Shown one piece after another: positions 24,459 to 32,349 of a DNA stretch of 64,000 bases. Below the pieces are notes generated by a model that saw nothing but the letters and a program-made list of their open reading frames with translations, was not told the origin of the DNA and searched no databases. Origin of the DNA: a gamma proteobacterium NOR5-3 (lineage in GTDB: Bacteria; Pseudomonadota; Gammaproteobacteria; Pseudomonadales; Halieaceae). The translations under genes and the position numbers were made by a program. The stretch spans positions 8,271 to 72,270 of the forward strand of contig DS999408.1 in NCBI GenBank assembly GCA_000158155.1. The letters are read 5' to 3'. Position 1 is the first letter of the stretch, and every line of letters begins with the position of its first letter.

Positions 24459-25673
24459 CTAGTTTTGAATATCGGCGTCGGACGCCGGCGGTGCGAGTTC
24501 ACCTATTTCGTTGCGATAGATCTCCTCAAGCACTTCGCGCCACTGTGCATACTGATCTTCCACGCTGCCACTGATCATAACCGTACGATCCTCCAGTTCG
24601 ATGACCTGAGGCGTGATCTCTGCTTCCAGTGACTGACCGATTTCTTCCAGTGCTTCCACATGAATCTGTGCTTCGGCGCGACTTTCCAGGCCACCTTTCA
24701 AGAGATAGCCACCACCGATGATGGCGACATTGCCAGCCGCGCGTGCGCTGCGGTCACCACTGCCCGCCGCGGCGATACCGGCGATGATTGCGGCGCCTCC
24801 GGCGATGAGCTGTCGGGTGCTCTCGCGCTTGAGTTCCTGGTAGGCGACGACCTCTTCGTAGCTGAGTTTTCGCCACTCCTGATAGGGGCCAAACATGTCC
24901 TCAGAGAAACCCTGGTAATAGGTTTGCAGGGTATCGACGAAGACATGGTCGCGCTCTCTGAGCATCCGAACGCGAGCCAACATGGGGTCATCTTCGGCGG
25001 GCAATCTGACCACAAGCTGCTTGCCCTTGCGGGTTTTGTCCAGGTAGCCCACAAACGCTTCCTTGGAAAAGCTCTGAGCAAAGAGGAGTTCGGAGACCGT
25101 CCGGATTTCTTTGCGCTGCGCGCTGGGCAGAGCGTCAAAACGCTCAATGAGATCATTCGCCACCTGATGGTAAACGGCCTGGAAGGGGTCATAGGTCGAG
25201 CGTGTTTTAGCATCGTAAGCATAGCGGCTGGCCCTGCCTTCATACACTCGGTCCAGCCATACATAGTCCCGGGAATCCTTGGCCACCACCTTGAGCTCCA
25301 GGGTTTCTCCATCGGAGTGCAAAATCGTGCCGCTGATCATTAAATCCGTGATTCGGTCTTCGTTGGGTACGACTCTTACCGCCCCCCAGGCGCCGGAGTT
25401 TTGTAACACCTCGGCGAGAAGTTTGGGTATGTAGCGGGCTTCGGCGCGTCGGACTTCGGGGTAGAGGCGTTCGTCTTCATCGGCAAAATCAATACCTGGA
25501 TCGAAGATGGCTACCGCCACATCCATGAGCTCGTCTTCCGGCACTGGCTGGGAAGTCCCCTGCAGTGCCGGTATGGAGGTACTTTTGACCGTCTGACTCA
25601 CGCAGCCAGCCAGGCTCAGACTCAGGCAGATGAATGCCAGCCAACGAAGCGTTGTGGTAACCCGCGTTATCAC
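24459..25673 (-). CDS. Large putative lipoprotein of the envelope operon
   Basis: A 404-aa protein with a clear lipoprotein signal (LSLSLAGC, Cys about residue 24). The N-terminal half (DVAVAIFDPGIDF ... VRVVPNEDRITDLMISGTIL ... GETLELKVVAKDSRDYVW) resembles outer-membrane lipoproteins that build oligomeric rings or sense envelope state, such as the LpoB/CsgG-like fold; this is a weak guess. A hydrophobic Gly/Ala-rich segment (AGGAAIIAGIAAAGSGD) lies near residue 300. The ATG overlaps the upstream stop by four bases. No firm family. Confidence 0.65.
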   Translation of the reverse strand: MITRVTTTLRWLAFICLSLSLAGCVSQTVKSTSIPALQGTSQPVPEDELMDVAVAIFDPGIDFADEDERLYPEVRRAEARYIPKLLAEVLQNSGAWGAVRVVPNEDRITDLMISGTILHSDGETLELKVVAKDSRDYVWLDRVYEGRASRYAYDAKTRSTYDPFQAVYHQVANDLIERFDALPSAQRKEIRTVSELLFAQSFSKEAFVGYLDKTRKGKQLVVRLPAEDDPMLARVRMLRERDHVFVDTLQTYYQGFSEDMFGPYQEWRKLSYEEVVAYQELKRESTRQLIAGGAAIIAGIAAAGSGDRSARAAGNVAIIGGGYLLKGGLESRAEAQIHVEALEEIGQSLEAEITPQVIELEDRTVMISGSVEDQYAQWREVLEEIYRNEIGELAPPASDADIQN

Positions 25674-27127
25674 GGCTGCTTGATGCCCTTGTATTTGCGG
25701 TATTCAACCCAGAGCTTTTCTCTTACCGCCGGATCAGGCTCTCGCATGGCCGCTTCGCGGAGCTGTCGCGCTACCACGTCATCATTGTTGCCGTTGGGTA
25801 TATCTGCCGGCGGCGGGTACTTGGCGGTGTTTTGCGGAATGCTGCCGCCACCACCGCTGGCGCCACCCATGCCACCGCCGACACTGTAGCCACCACCGCC
25901 CATTTCGCGGCCGTAGCCGTCCCCGGACTCGCCACTGCCACCGGCGCCGCCGGCCGAGGCTGTTTGAATGGGCTCGTTGCTTGATTGCTCCCGGCTCGCC
26001 TGGCGCTGTGCTGCCTGCTCTTCGAGAATCATGGCGTCAAACTCACCCATGCCGCGCTCAAGCTCTGCATCAAGAATAGCGACCTGTTCTCCCGGTGTAA
26101 GGGGTCCCTGGCCCGCAGGATAGCGGCCGTAGCTGCCCGTACCTGACGGGTTGGCGCCTTCAGTACCGCTGTTGCCAGCGCCCTGACCGCCACCTGTTGC
26201 CCCTGCGGTAACCTCGCCCTGACCTTGAGTGCCGGCGGTACCCGCACCCATAACGCCGCCAGGAATCCCGGGTAGCCCGCCTGCGGTAGCACTGCTGCCC
26301 TGGCTGCCTGCGCCGCCGGATTGTGATGAGGGATCACCCAGGGCTCCACCGCCGCCTGCGACAGACTGTTCATCTTCCATGCTCGGGAGCGCATCGCTGC
26401 CGCCCGCGCTGTCTTCAAATCCCGGCTCACCGCCTCCGGCACTGTCGCCACCTTGCATATCGCCGGTGCCTGCGGTGCTCTCGGTGCCGTTACTGCCATT
26501 TCCTTCGCCCGCTTCTGCGCCCGCCCCGGCATCATCAGCGCCCGGAGCTCCATTGCCGCCCTGATCACCCGCATCCGAACCTGCCGCAACCTCGGCTCCC
26601 GGCGCTTCACCGGTGGGAAACTCCCCCATGTCGCGGGAGACATCACCGCCTCCCTGCAGGTCACCGTCTGTGGAGCCGGTCTCGCCGGATTCCTGTGCCG
26701 AGGCCGTACTGTCAGAGGCCGATTCGCCGGACTGCTCGCCGCCTTGAGATTGTTGGTTGCTGCCGGGGCTGCCCGGTGGCTGCGCACCGCTGCTGGCGGT
26801 GGCTCCAGACGGGCTTTGGCTGCTCGGTGAGGAACTACTACTTGACGAACTGCTGCTTGAAGAGCTCGATGACTGCGACTGCGACTGCGACTGCGACTGC
26901 GATTGCGACGAGCTCGATGACGACGAACTGCTGGGCGGCGGAGGCGTACTCGGCGTCGGCATACTCGGTGTGGGCATCGAGGGCGTTTGCGGCGTGGTCG
27001 GATTGCTGGCGCTGGGGCAGCCCGTCAGTAGCAGACAGGCCAGCGATGAGCCTATAAACAGCCCGAACGCGGGTCTGCGAACATTCGCTGTTTTCAGTTT
27101 TTGCTGTTTACCATGCGGAAATGTCAT
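25670..27127 (-). CDS. Low-complexity Ser/Gln/Gly-rich lipoprotein
   Basis: A 485-aa protein with a lipoprotein signal (lipobox LLTGC, Cys37). After a Pro/Thr-rich neck comes a pure Ser/Gln stretch (about residues 64-105, alternating SQ then poly-Ser), a long Gly/Ala/Ser/Asp-rich region with almost no hydrophobic residues, and a more ordered helical end (REAAMREPDPAVREKLWVEYRKY). It looks like an extended, intrinsically disordered envelope spacer or surface tether. The SQ run is coded by a hexanucleotide repeat (26871-26906). It overlaps the upstream gene by 20 bp and the downstream lipoprotein by four. Function unknown. Confidence 0.65.
   Translation of the reverse strand: MTFPHGKQQKLKTANVRRPAFGLFIGSSLACLLLTGCPSASNPTTPQTPSMPTPSMPTPSTPPPPSSSSSSSSSQSQSQSQSQSQSSSSSSSSSSSSSSSPSSQSPSGATASSGAQPPGSPGSNQQSQGGEQSGESASDSTASAQESGETGSTDGDLQGGGDVSRDMGEFPTGEAPGAEVAAGSDAGDQGGNGAPGADDAGAGAEAGEGNGSNGTESTAGTGDMQGGDSAGGGEPGFEDSAGGSDALPSMEDEQSVAGGGGALGDPSSQSGGAGSQGSSATAGGLPGIPGGVMGAGTAGTQGQGEVTAGATGGGQGAGNSGTEGANPSGTGSYGRYPAGQGPLTPGEQVAILDAELERGMGEFDAMILEEQAAQRQASREQSSNEPIQTASAGGAGGSGESGDGYGREMGGGGYSVGGGMGGASGGGGSIPQNTAKYPPPADIPNGNNDDVVARQLREAAMREPDPAVREKLWVEYRKYKGIKQP
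26871..26909. repeat. Hexanucleotide tandem repeat (GACTGC)n inside lipoprotein gene
   Basis: Five exact GACTGC units and one GATTGC variant lie in tandem and code, on the minus strand, for alternating Ser-Gln. A six-base unit keeps the frame, so copy-number change would alter only protein length. Confidence 0.85.
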
Positions 27128-28373
27128 AAGCCCAACGCAGTCCTTCTGTTTCTACCGGCATTCCATCGCTTATACGCGGTCGGAACGGTGTACGTCTAAG
27201 CCGGCTGATAATATCGTCGGCTTTCTCGTCATTGCGTACATTATCGTCGAGCCTGACCACGTCGGTGACGCGCCCTCGATCGGATACTCCGAATTCTAGC
27301 AGCAATAGCCCCTCCTGCTCAGTTAAGGGCTCCGGCAAGGCCCGAACTCCCGCTAAATTGGGGAGTGGCTGCGGCGTGCCTAACAGCTGCTCTCTTAGTT
27401 CTTGGGCAGCTTCGTCCTTGGCAAGTTCCGTGTAAATTTCCGTGTAGGTAGCGAAAGCGTCGTTGCGTTTGCCATGCCAGAGCTGCCAGTCCCCGAGCAT
27501 AAGCATCAATTGGGCGGTATCCATCAGGTCGCTTTCGCTTTGGGCGATTTTAACGTCATAGATGGCACGGATGACGGCACTGCCCTGCTTGAAGGCCTGG
27601 TTCCGATAGCCGATTTGCTGCGACTCCTCGCCGCCATACACGCCGCCGGTGCGGAACTGCCCATTGGTGGTCTCACCCACAAAGCCGCTGATGAGATACT
27701 GGGCCCGCAACATGCCATACAAAGGCGGCAAGAGTGTCGGTGAAGTATCTCCATCAACCTGCGCAAATTCCGTGAGGGCGAGCCGGTAAAGACTCCACAT
27801 GTTAATCAGGCGGGTGAAAGGCTGCTCTCCGATGCCTGCTTCGTAGGCCTGGCGCTGCCACAGGGCGTGTTGCATCAGCGCTTGTCCCCGCGTGACATCT
27901 GAAAGCGTTTTAGCCTGCACGCGGTAAAGGTAGCGCTGCCGCTCGTCTGCTTCCTCAAAAGCACCAAGGGCCATATGACTGGCGATTTCGCCTTTGAGCA
28001 GCGCGAGCTGCCTGCGACTGTAGAGCCCTTCGTTGACGCGGGACAGGTGTATCCCGCGTTTGAACATTTTCACCGCTTGCTCGTGATCACCGTTACGTTG
28101 TAATGCCAGCCCGAGACCCAGCAGGTCTTCGGTCAAGCCGGGTGCAAATGCGCCTTCGCTGGCCTCAAGGTCCTGAATTCGTTGCAGGTATTCCCGCACG
28201 TCGCTCATGAGGGACTCGCGGGCACTTTCCTCGCTCTCCAGGCTGCTTTGTGTAGCGGCAACGCTCTGCGCGCCCGCCATCGGCTGCAGGGCCAGCAGCA
28301 GCGCGCCCACGGCTAGCGGGAAACTCCGGCGGAGGCTCGGTGATGCTGTGTGCAGGCTGGTGAATCTCGTCAT
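27108..28373 (-). CDS. Exported repeat protein with TonB C-terminal-like domain
   Basis: A 421-aa protein starting the large operon. An N-terminal signal peptide (about residues 1-37, ending MAGAQS) sends it to the periplasm. The middle is alpha-helical with TPR-like units (LGLGLALQRNGDHEQAVKMFKRGIHLSR in part). The last 75 residues match the TonB_C pattern: LLLLEFGVSDRGRVTDV, then RRTPFRPRISDGMPVETEG, as in TonB-family carboxy-terminal domains, but without TonB's membrane anchor and proline arm. The ATG at 28373 is chosen for the signal peptide. Together with the channel gene downstream it suggests a re-arranged TonB/Tol-like energy transduction unit. Confidence 0.75.
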   Translation of the reverse strand: MTRFTSLHTASPSLRRSFPLAVGALLLALQPMAGAQSVAATQSSLESEESARESLMSDVREYLQRIQDLEASEGAFAPGLTEDLLGLGLALQRNGDHEQAVKMFKRGIHLSRVNEGLYSRRQLALLKGEIASHMALGAFEEADERQRYLYRVQAKTLSDVTRGQALMQHALWQRQAYEAGIGEQPFTRLINMWSLYRLALTEFAQVDGDTSPTLLPPLYGMLRAQYLISGFVGETTNGQFRTGGVYGGEESQQIGYRNQAFKQGSAVIRAIYDVKIAQSESDLMDTAQLMLMLGDWQLWHGKRNDAFATYTEIYTELAKDEAAQELREQLLGTPQPLPNLAGVRALPEPLTEQEGLLLLEFGVSDRGRVTDVVRLDDNVRNDEKADDIISRLRRTPFRPRISDGMPVETEGLRWAYDISAW

Positions 28374-28425
28374 GTCTTGGATTAATGGGCTCGCGTTACC
28401 TGTGAATCTTTTTACGCAAAAAAAT

Positions 28426-28456
28426 GACCTGCGGCTCACGATAGACGCTGCAGGTC
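28426..28456. promoter_or_regulatory. Inverted repeat upstream of the envelope operon
   Basis: GACCTGC (28426-28432) and GCAGGTC (28450-28456) form a 7-bp dyad with a 17-bp spacer in the 162-bp divergent region between the operon's first gene and the gene at 28536. It could be an operator or an RNA hairpin in the operon leader. No clear promoter boxes are seen for either direction. Confidence 0.3.
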
Positions 28457-28535
28457 GACCGCCGAATTCTACTTGGGCACCTATCGCTAACGGTGGCAAA
28501 CTGTAACTCAAGCTTTCCCGTTGGCAAGAGCCCCT

Positions 28536-28838
28536 ATGAGCGCAGTACTACAGTCAGAGATTAGACAGCGATTGAGCGAGCAGTTCCGTTGCCTGGCCCG
28601 GGGCGACGATGCGCCTCCCGGCCCACGATATCGCCTTGAAGGTCTCATGGAGGCCGCGGTGATTACTGGTGAAGCCAAACAGGAGCGGCTTCAGGCGATG
28701 GTGGCCGAACTGCACCAGGAGTTTTTCGGTGAAACCCTGGAGGCGCGACTCGGCGAGGGGTGGGAGCGCTGGCATCCGTTTCCGCAGATACCCGCCTTTG
28801 CGGTTCGCGCACCGGTATCTCCCTCGACCAGCGATTGA
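28536..28838 (+). CDS. Conserved-looking hypothetical protein
   Basis: A 100-aa cytosolic protein, helical in the first 85 residues (SEIRQRLSEQFRCLARGDD; LQAMVAELHQEFFGETLEARL), with no signal peptide or known motif. The start at 28536 is preferred over a GTG at 28521 for its position after CCCCT-free spacing; the ribosome-binding site is weak. It is divergent from the big envelope operon and precedes a DUF4136 lipoprotein gene by 50 bp. The family is not recognised. Confidence 0.6.
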   Translation: MSAVLQSEIRQRLSEQFRCLARGDDAPPGPRYRLEGLMEAAVITGEAKQERLQAMVAELHQEFFGETLEARLGEGWERWHPFPQIPAFAVRAPVSPSTSD

Positions 28839-28839
28839 C

Positions 28840-28845
28840 TATACT
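28840..28845 (+). promoter_or_regulatory. Possible -10 element (TATACT) upstream of DUF4136 lipoprotein gene
   Basis: TATACT starts two bases past the preceding stop codon and lies 43 bp before the start at 28889. The -35 match is poor. Confidence 0.3.
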
Positions 28846-28888
28846 GCGACCTCGGTTGGCAGATTCCGAAATACTTGGAGAACGATAC

Positions 28889-29458
28889 ATGGGATTAATG
28901 CTTCGCGCAGGCGCTGTAGCAGCACTGGCGTTTCTGTTGAACGGCTGTGCCAGCACGACATTGGAAGCCGTGAGCGATTTTGATGCAAATTTTGCATTTG
29001 AGAAGGTGCAAAGTCTCGCGATTTTGCCCATTGATCGGACATCGGCGGCAGAAAAGCTGATCAGCGATATGCAGGTCGACCGCATCAATGCGTCCTTGAC
29101 GAGCGAATTGCGGGCTCGAGGTTATCGCGTGGTGGATGATCGGCAGAGCGCTGACGCGTATCTTGCGTGGCATCTGGTGACCCGGGAAAAAACCGATATC
29201 CGGTCTTACAATGCGGCTAGCGCTTACAACTGCTGGCGTTGCGGCCCCCCGGTGTCGGATGTGAGCGTGCGCCGTTACGTTCAGGGAACGTTTATTGTGG
29301 ATGTGATCGATCCCCTGCGGAACCGTTCGGTATGGCGGTCAACTATACAGTCACGACTGGCATCCGACCCTGATCCCAAAGACGCTGACAAGAATCGCGC
29401 TATGGCTGCAAAAGCGGTGCTGGCACCTTTCCCACCTGATGTTGCCGAGGCGCAATGA
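28889..29458 (+). CDS. DUF4136-like lipoprotein
   Basis: A 189-aa lipoprotein (FLLNGC lipobox, Cys about residue 20). The mature domain follows the DUF4136 pattern: FDANFAFEKVQSLAILP, then ARGYRVVDDRQSADAYLAWHL, and a final domain with FIVDVIDPLRNRSVWRSTIQSRL. These are envelope lipoproteins of unknown role. A CWRCGPP insert adds two extra cysteines. The ATG at 28889 follows GGAG at ten bases. It overlaps pdxH by four bases (ATGA), so both are made from one transcript. Confidence 0.78.
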   Translation: MGLMLRAGAVAALAFLLNGCASTTLEAVSDFDANFAFEKVQSLAILPIDRTSAAEKLISDMQVDRINASLTSELRARGYRVVDDRQSADAYLAWHLVTREKTDIRSYNAASAYNCWRCGPPVSDVSVRRYVQGTFIVDVIDPLRNRSVWRSTIQSRLASDPDPKDADKNRAMAAKAVLAPFPPDVAEAQ

Positions 29459-30102
29459 GCGGTAATTTCGAGGGCTATCGCCGGGAATATACCGCCGGTG
29501 GTCTCACGGCCGAGGACCTTGAGGCATCACCCATCGCTCAGTTTGAGCACTGGCTTGAGCAGGCCGTGAAGGCCGGGCTGTCTGACCCGACGGCGATGTC
29601 CTTGTCGACCATCGATAGCGACGGTCGCCCCTGGCAGCGCATTGTCCTGCTCAAAGGGCTTTCTGATGCGGGTTTTGTGTTCTATACCAATTTCGGCAGT
29701 GACAAGGCGGTAGCGATTGCCGCTAATTCCAATGTTTCCCTGCTGTTTCCCTGGAATGAGCTCGACAGGCAGGTGATTGTCGGTGGCACGGCTCAGCGCA
29801 TGAGTCTTGCTGAATCTGCGACCTATTTTCTGTCGCGTCCGCGGGAAAGTCAGATCGCGGCCTGGGCTTCGCGGCAGAGCCGGCCCATAGCCAAGCGAGC
29901 CCTGCTCGAGGCACAGGTGCAGAAGCTGCGTGATAAGTTTGCTGACGGAGAAGTGCCCGTACCGGATTTTTGGGGTGGATATCGCGTGAAGCCCGAGCGC
30001 ATCGAGTTCTGGCAGGGCGGCGAGCACCGCCTGCACGACCGCTTTCGCTATACAAAAGATGATGCTGCCGGTACCTGGTGCCTGTCGCAGTTGCAGCCCT
30101 AG
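29455..30102 (+). CDS. pdxH: Pyridoxamine 5'-phosphate oxidase
   Basis: FMN-dependent oxidase (EC 1.4.3.5), 215 aa, making pyridoxal 5'-phosphate from PNP or PMP. Family motifs are clear: the N-terminal REYTAGGLTAEDL, FMN-binding WQRIVLLKGLSDAGFVFYTN and SLLFPWNELDRQV, the substrate loop RPRESQIAAWASRQS, and the C-terminal signature EFWQGGEHRLHDRFRY. Length agrees with E. coli PdxH (218 aa). Coupled by overlap to the DUF4136 lipoprotein and convergent with cinA across 10 bp. Confidence 0.96.
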   Translation: MSGNFEGYRREYTAGGLTAEDLEASPIAQFEHWLEQAVKAGLSDPTAMSLSTIDSDGRPWQRIVLLKGLSDAGFVFYTNFGSDKAVAIAANSNVSLLFPWNELDRQVIVGGTAQRMSLAESATYFLSRPRESQIAAWASRQSRPIAKRALLEAQVQKLRDKFADGEVPVPDFWGGYRVKPERIEFWQGGEHRLHDRFRYTKDDAAGTWCLSQLQP

Positions 30103-30112
30103 ATCCCGGCGT

Positions 30113-31399
30113 CTAGCGCAGGCGCCGTTGATCAAAGTAGCGCGATTGCCCGCCGATGCCGGCAAGTCGGCGGCGCAATACGTCCAGTGCCGCAGCGGCA
30201 ACCATGGTCTGAAATAGTACCCGCTCCACCGGCCAGCACAGGCAAACAGTATCGATCTTTTGTCGGTCTCCCCAGGCCAGCCAGACAGTACCTACGGGCT
30301 TGTCGTCACTGCCCCCGCCAGGACCGGCAATCCCCGACACCGCTACTGCCAGATCTGCGCCCGAGGCATCCAGGGCGCCTGCCACCATTTCTTTGACTGT
30401 GGCTTCGCTCACCGCCCCCTGAGATTCCAAAGTAGACGCCTGCACGCCCAGCACCGATTGTTTCAGGGCATTGGAGTAGGTGACGAATCCCCCGGGGAAC
30501 ACATCCGAGGCCCCGGCGATCTGAGTCAGCATGGATGCGATCATCCCTCCGGTGCAGGATTCTGCACAGCTGATGGCGACGCCGGCCTCCCGAGCCAGAT
30601 TAATGACCGCCTCGGCCATGCGCGTGTCACCGTCGCCAATGATGTGATCCCCGAATAAGGCATCCAGCCAAGCTCGGCAGCGGTCACGAAGCGGCAAGTC
30701 CTGTGCCCGGGTAACGCTCAGTTTGATTTCCAGCTGTGGTGCGCCGGCGCGAAAGCTCAGGGTGACCTCTTCTGGCCAGTCCGGATGGTTGTCCATGACC
30801 AGCTGTTGCGCGGTGGACTCACCCAGTCCGAAGGTCTGCAGACGCAGAATGTCTTTTTGCAAGGTAATGCCGAATTGTTCGCGGAGTCGCTCGAGCATCA
30901 CCGGTAGCATGGCTCGCAGTTCCCCGGGTACGCCCGGCGTACACATGACCAGGCAGTTATTGACGGTCAGGGAGAACCCCACCGCACTGCCCACGGGATT
31001 GGGGATCAGGGTGCAGTCTGTGGGCAGCATGGCTTGCTTGCGATTGGCAGCGTTTAGCGTGAGTCCGCGCTTGTGGCACCACTGTTGGAGGTGAGTGAGC
31101 GCATCAGGGTGCTCGGCGAGCCCGTTACCAGCGACCTCGGCCAGCACAGCGGCCGTCAGGTCATCGATGGTGGGGCCGAGCCCGCCGTTGATAATGAGCA
31201 CTTGTGAGTTCTCGCACAGGGCCGCGATTTCTTCAGCCAGAGCGTGGCGGTCGTCGCCGAGGGTGACACGTCGGTGGGGCGTTAGCCCCAGTCCCGAGAG
31301 CTCTCGGGCGATGAGTGCCGAATTAGAGTCCACGGTGTCACCGCTCATCAACTCGTCGCCGGTCAGCAGTAGCTGGACACGGGGTATTTCAGTGCTCAT
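30113..31399 (-). CDS. cinA: CinA family protein (MoaB-like plus nicotinamide-nucleotide amidase domain)
   Basis: A 428-aa full-length CinA. The N-terminal competence/MoCF-like domain (about 1-170; LLTGDELMSGDTVDSN, INGGLGPTIDDLT) is followed by a linker and the C-terminal PncC-type nicotinamide mononucleotide deamidase domain (about 265-420; SCAESCTGGMIASMLT, FPGGFVTYSNALK, VSGIAGPGGGSDDKPVGTV). Such proteins recycle NMN and clean damaged pyridine nucleotides. The ATG at 31399 follows CGGAGA. Divergent from the parA-like gene. Confidence 0.92.
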   Translation of the reverse strand: MSTEIPRVQLLLTGDELMSGDTVDSNSALIARELSGLGLTPHRRVTLGDDRHALAEEIAALCENSQVLIINGGLGPTIDDLTAAVLAEVAGNGLAEHPDALTHLQQWCHKRGLTLNAANRKQAMLPTDCTLIPNPVGSAVGFSLTVNNCLVMCTPGVPGELRAMLPVMLERLREQFGITLQKDILRLQTFGLGESTAQQLVMDNHPDWPEEVTLSFRAGAPQLEIKLSVTRAQDLPLRDRCRAWLDALFGDHIIGDGDTRMAEAVINLAREAGVAISCAESCTGGMIASMLTQIAGASDVFPGGFVTYSNALKQSVLGVQASTLESQGAVSEATVKEMVAGALDASGADLAVAVSGIAGPGGGSDDKPVGTVWLAWGDRQKIDTVCLCWPVERVLFQTMVAAAALDVLRRRLAGIGGQSRYFDQRRLR

Positions 31400-31566
31400 G
31401 GTGATCTCCGGGAAGAATATTCGGGCGCGGCAGGAAAATAGCACAAGCGTGGCCGGGAGCCGACTGCGAAATTGCAGGCATCCGGGGCGTGTTACGGCTG
31501 ACAGTGCGCCCGGGCTTGGCTACACTCTTTGCCCTTTGCCGAGCATACAGTTGGCGGGAGTGTGTC

Positions 31567-32349
31567 ATGAAGCGTGTCGTGTTTAATCAAAAGGGCGGCG
31601 TGGGTAAAACCAGCATCACCTGCAACCTGGCCGCCATTGACGCGAGCATGGGTCGCAAGACGCTGGTCATTGATCTGGATGTGCAGGGCAACACCACGCA
31701 TTATCTGGTCGGCGAAATCGACGCAGAGGCTTTTCCCGCCGAAGCGCAAGGCGTGTCTGGCCTGTTCAAACAAACCGTGGGCTCCCGGCGCATGAGCCGC
31801 AATCCCGATGCCTTCGTTTGGGAGACGCCCTACGAAAACCTGTTTCTTATGCCGTCCAGTCCGGTGCTGTCTGAACTGGAGCGTGAGCTCGAGGCGCGCT
31901 ATAAAATCTACAAGCTGCGCGATGCGCTGCTCAAGCTTGAAAATGAATACGACCGGATCTATATCGATACGCCGCCCAACTTCAACTTCTATTCGAAGTC
32001 AGCACTGATAGCGGCCCATAGCGTACTGATTCCCTTTGATTGCGATAGTTTTGCGCGGCAAAGCCTGTACGCCCTGATGGATAACATTGCCGAGCTTCGC
32101 GAGGACCACAATGAGGATCTGGCGGTGGAAGGTATTGTTATCAATCAGTTCAACAGTCAGGCGCGACTGCCCGGGGAGTTGGTTGCCGAGCTTGAGGCTG
32201 AGGGGTACCCGGTAATCAGTACCTTTCTTAACAGCTCGGTGAAAATGAAAGAGTCGCACTACCTCCATAGACCGCTTATTGATCTGGCGCCCTCACACAA
32301 GCTCACGCAGCAATACCTGGCGCTGCACACGGCTCTCGATAAGGGCTAG
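31567..32349 (+). CDS. ParA-like P-loop ATPase without ParB
   Basis: A 260-aa ParA/MinD-superfamily ATPase. The deviant Walker A is NQKGGVGKTS at about residues 7-16, Walker B-like VIDLDVQGN and YIDTPPNF follow. Family members position chromosomes, plasmids or protein machines. No ParB gene or parS-like array is adjacent, so this is an orphan copy, perhaps placing a protein cluster. The ATG at 31567 yields the expected N-terminus. Its stop overlaps the convergent metallo-beta-lactamase-like gene at CTAG. Confidence 0.88.
   Translation: MKRVVFNQKGGVGKTSITCNLAAIDASMGRKTLVIDLDVQGNTTHYLVGEIDAEAFPAEAQGVSGLFKQTVGSRRMSRNPDAFVWETPYENLFLMPSSPVLSELERELEARYKIYKLRDALLKLENEYDRIYIDTPPNFNFYSKSALIAAHSVLIPFDCDSFARQSLYALMDNIAELREDHNEDLAVEGIVINQFNSQARLPGELVAELEAEGYPVISTFLNSSVKMKESHYLHRPLIDLAPSHKLTQQYLALHTALDKG

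Noticed and set aside
26757-27299. Plus-strand open frame with a DCDCDC run opposite the SQ-rich lipoprotein
   Set aside because: It is the mirror of the hexanucleotide repeat and of the GC-rich lipoprotein gene; no start signal or homology.
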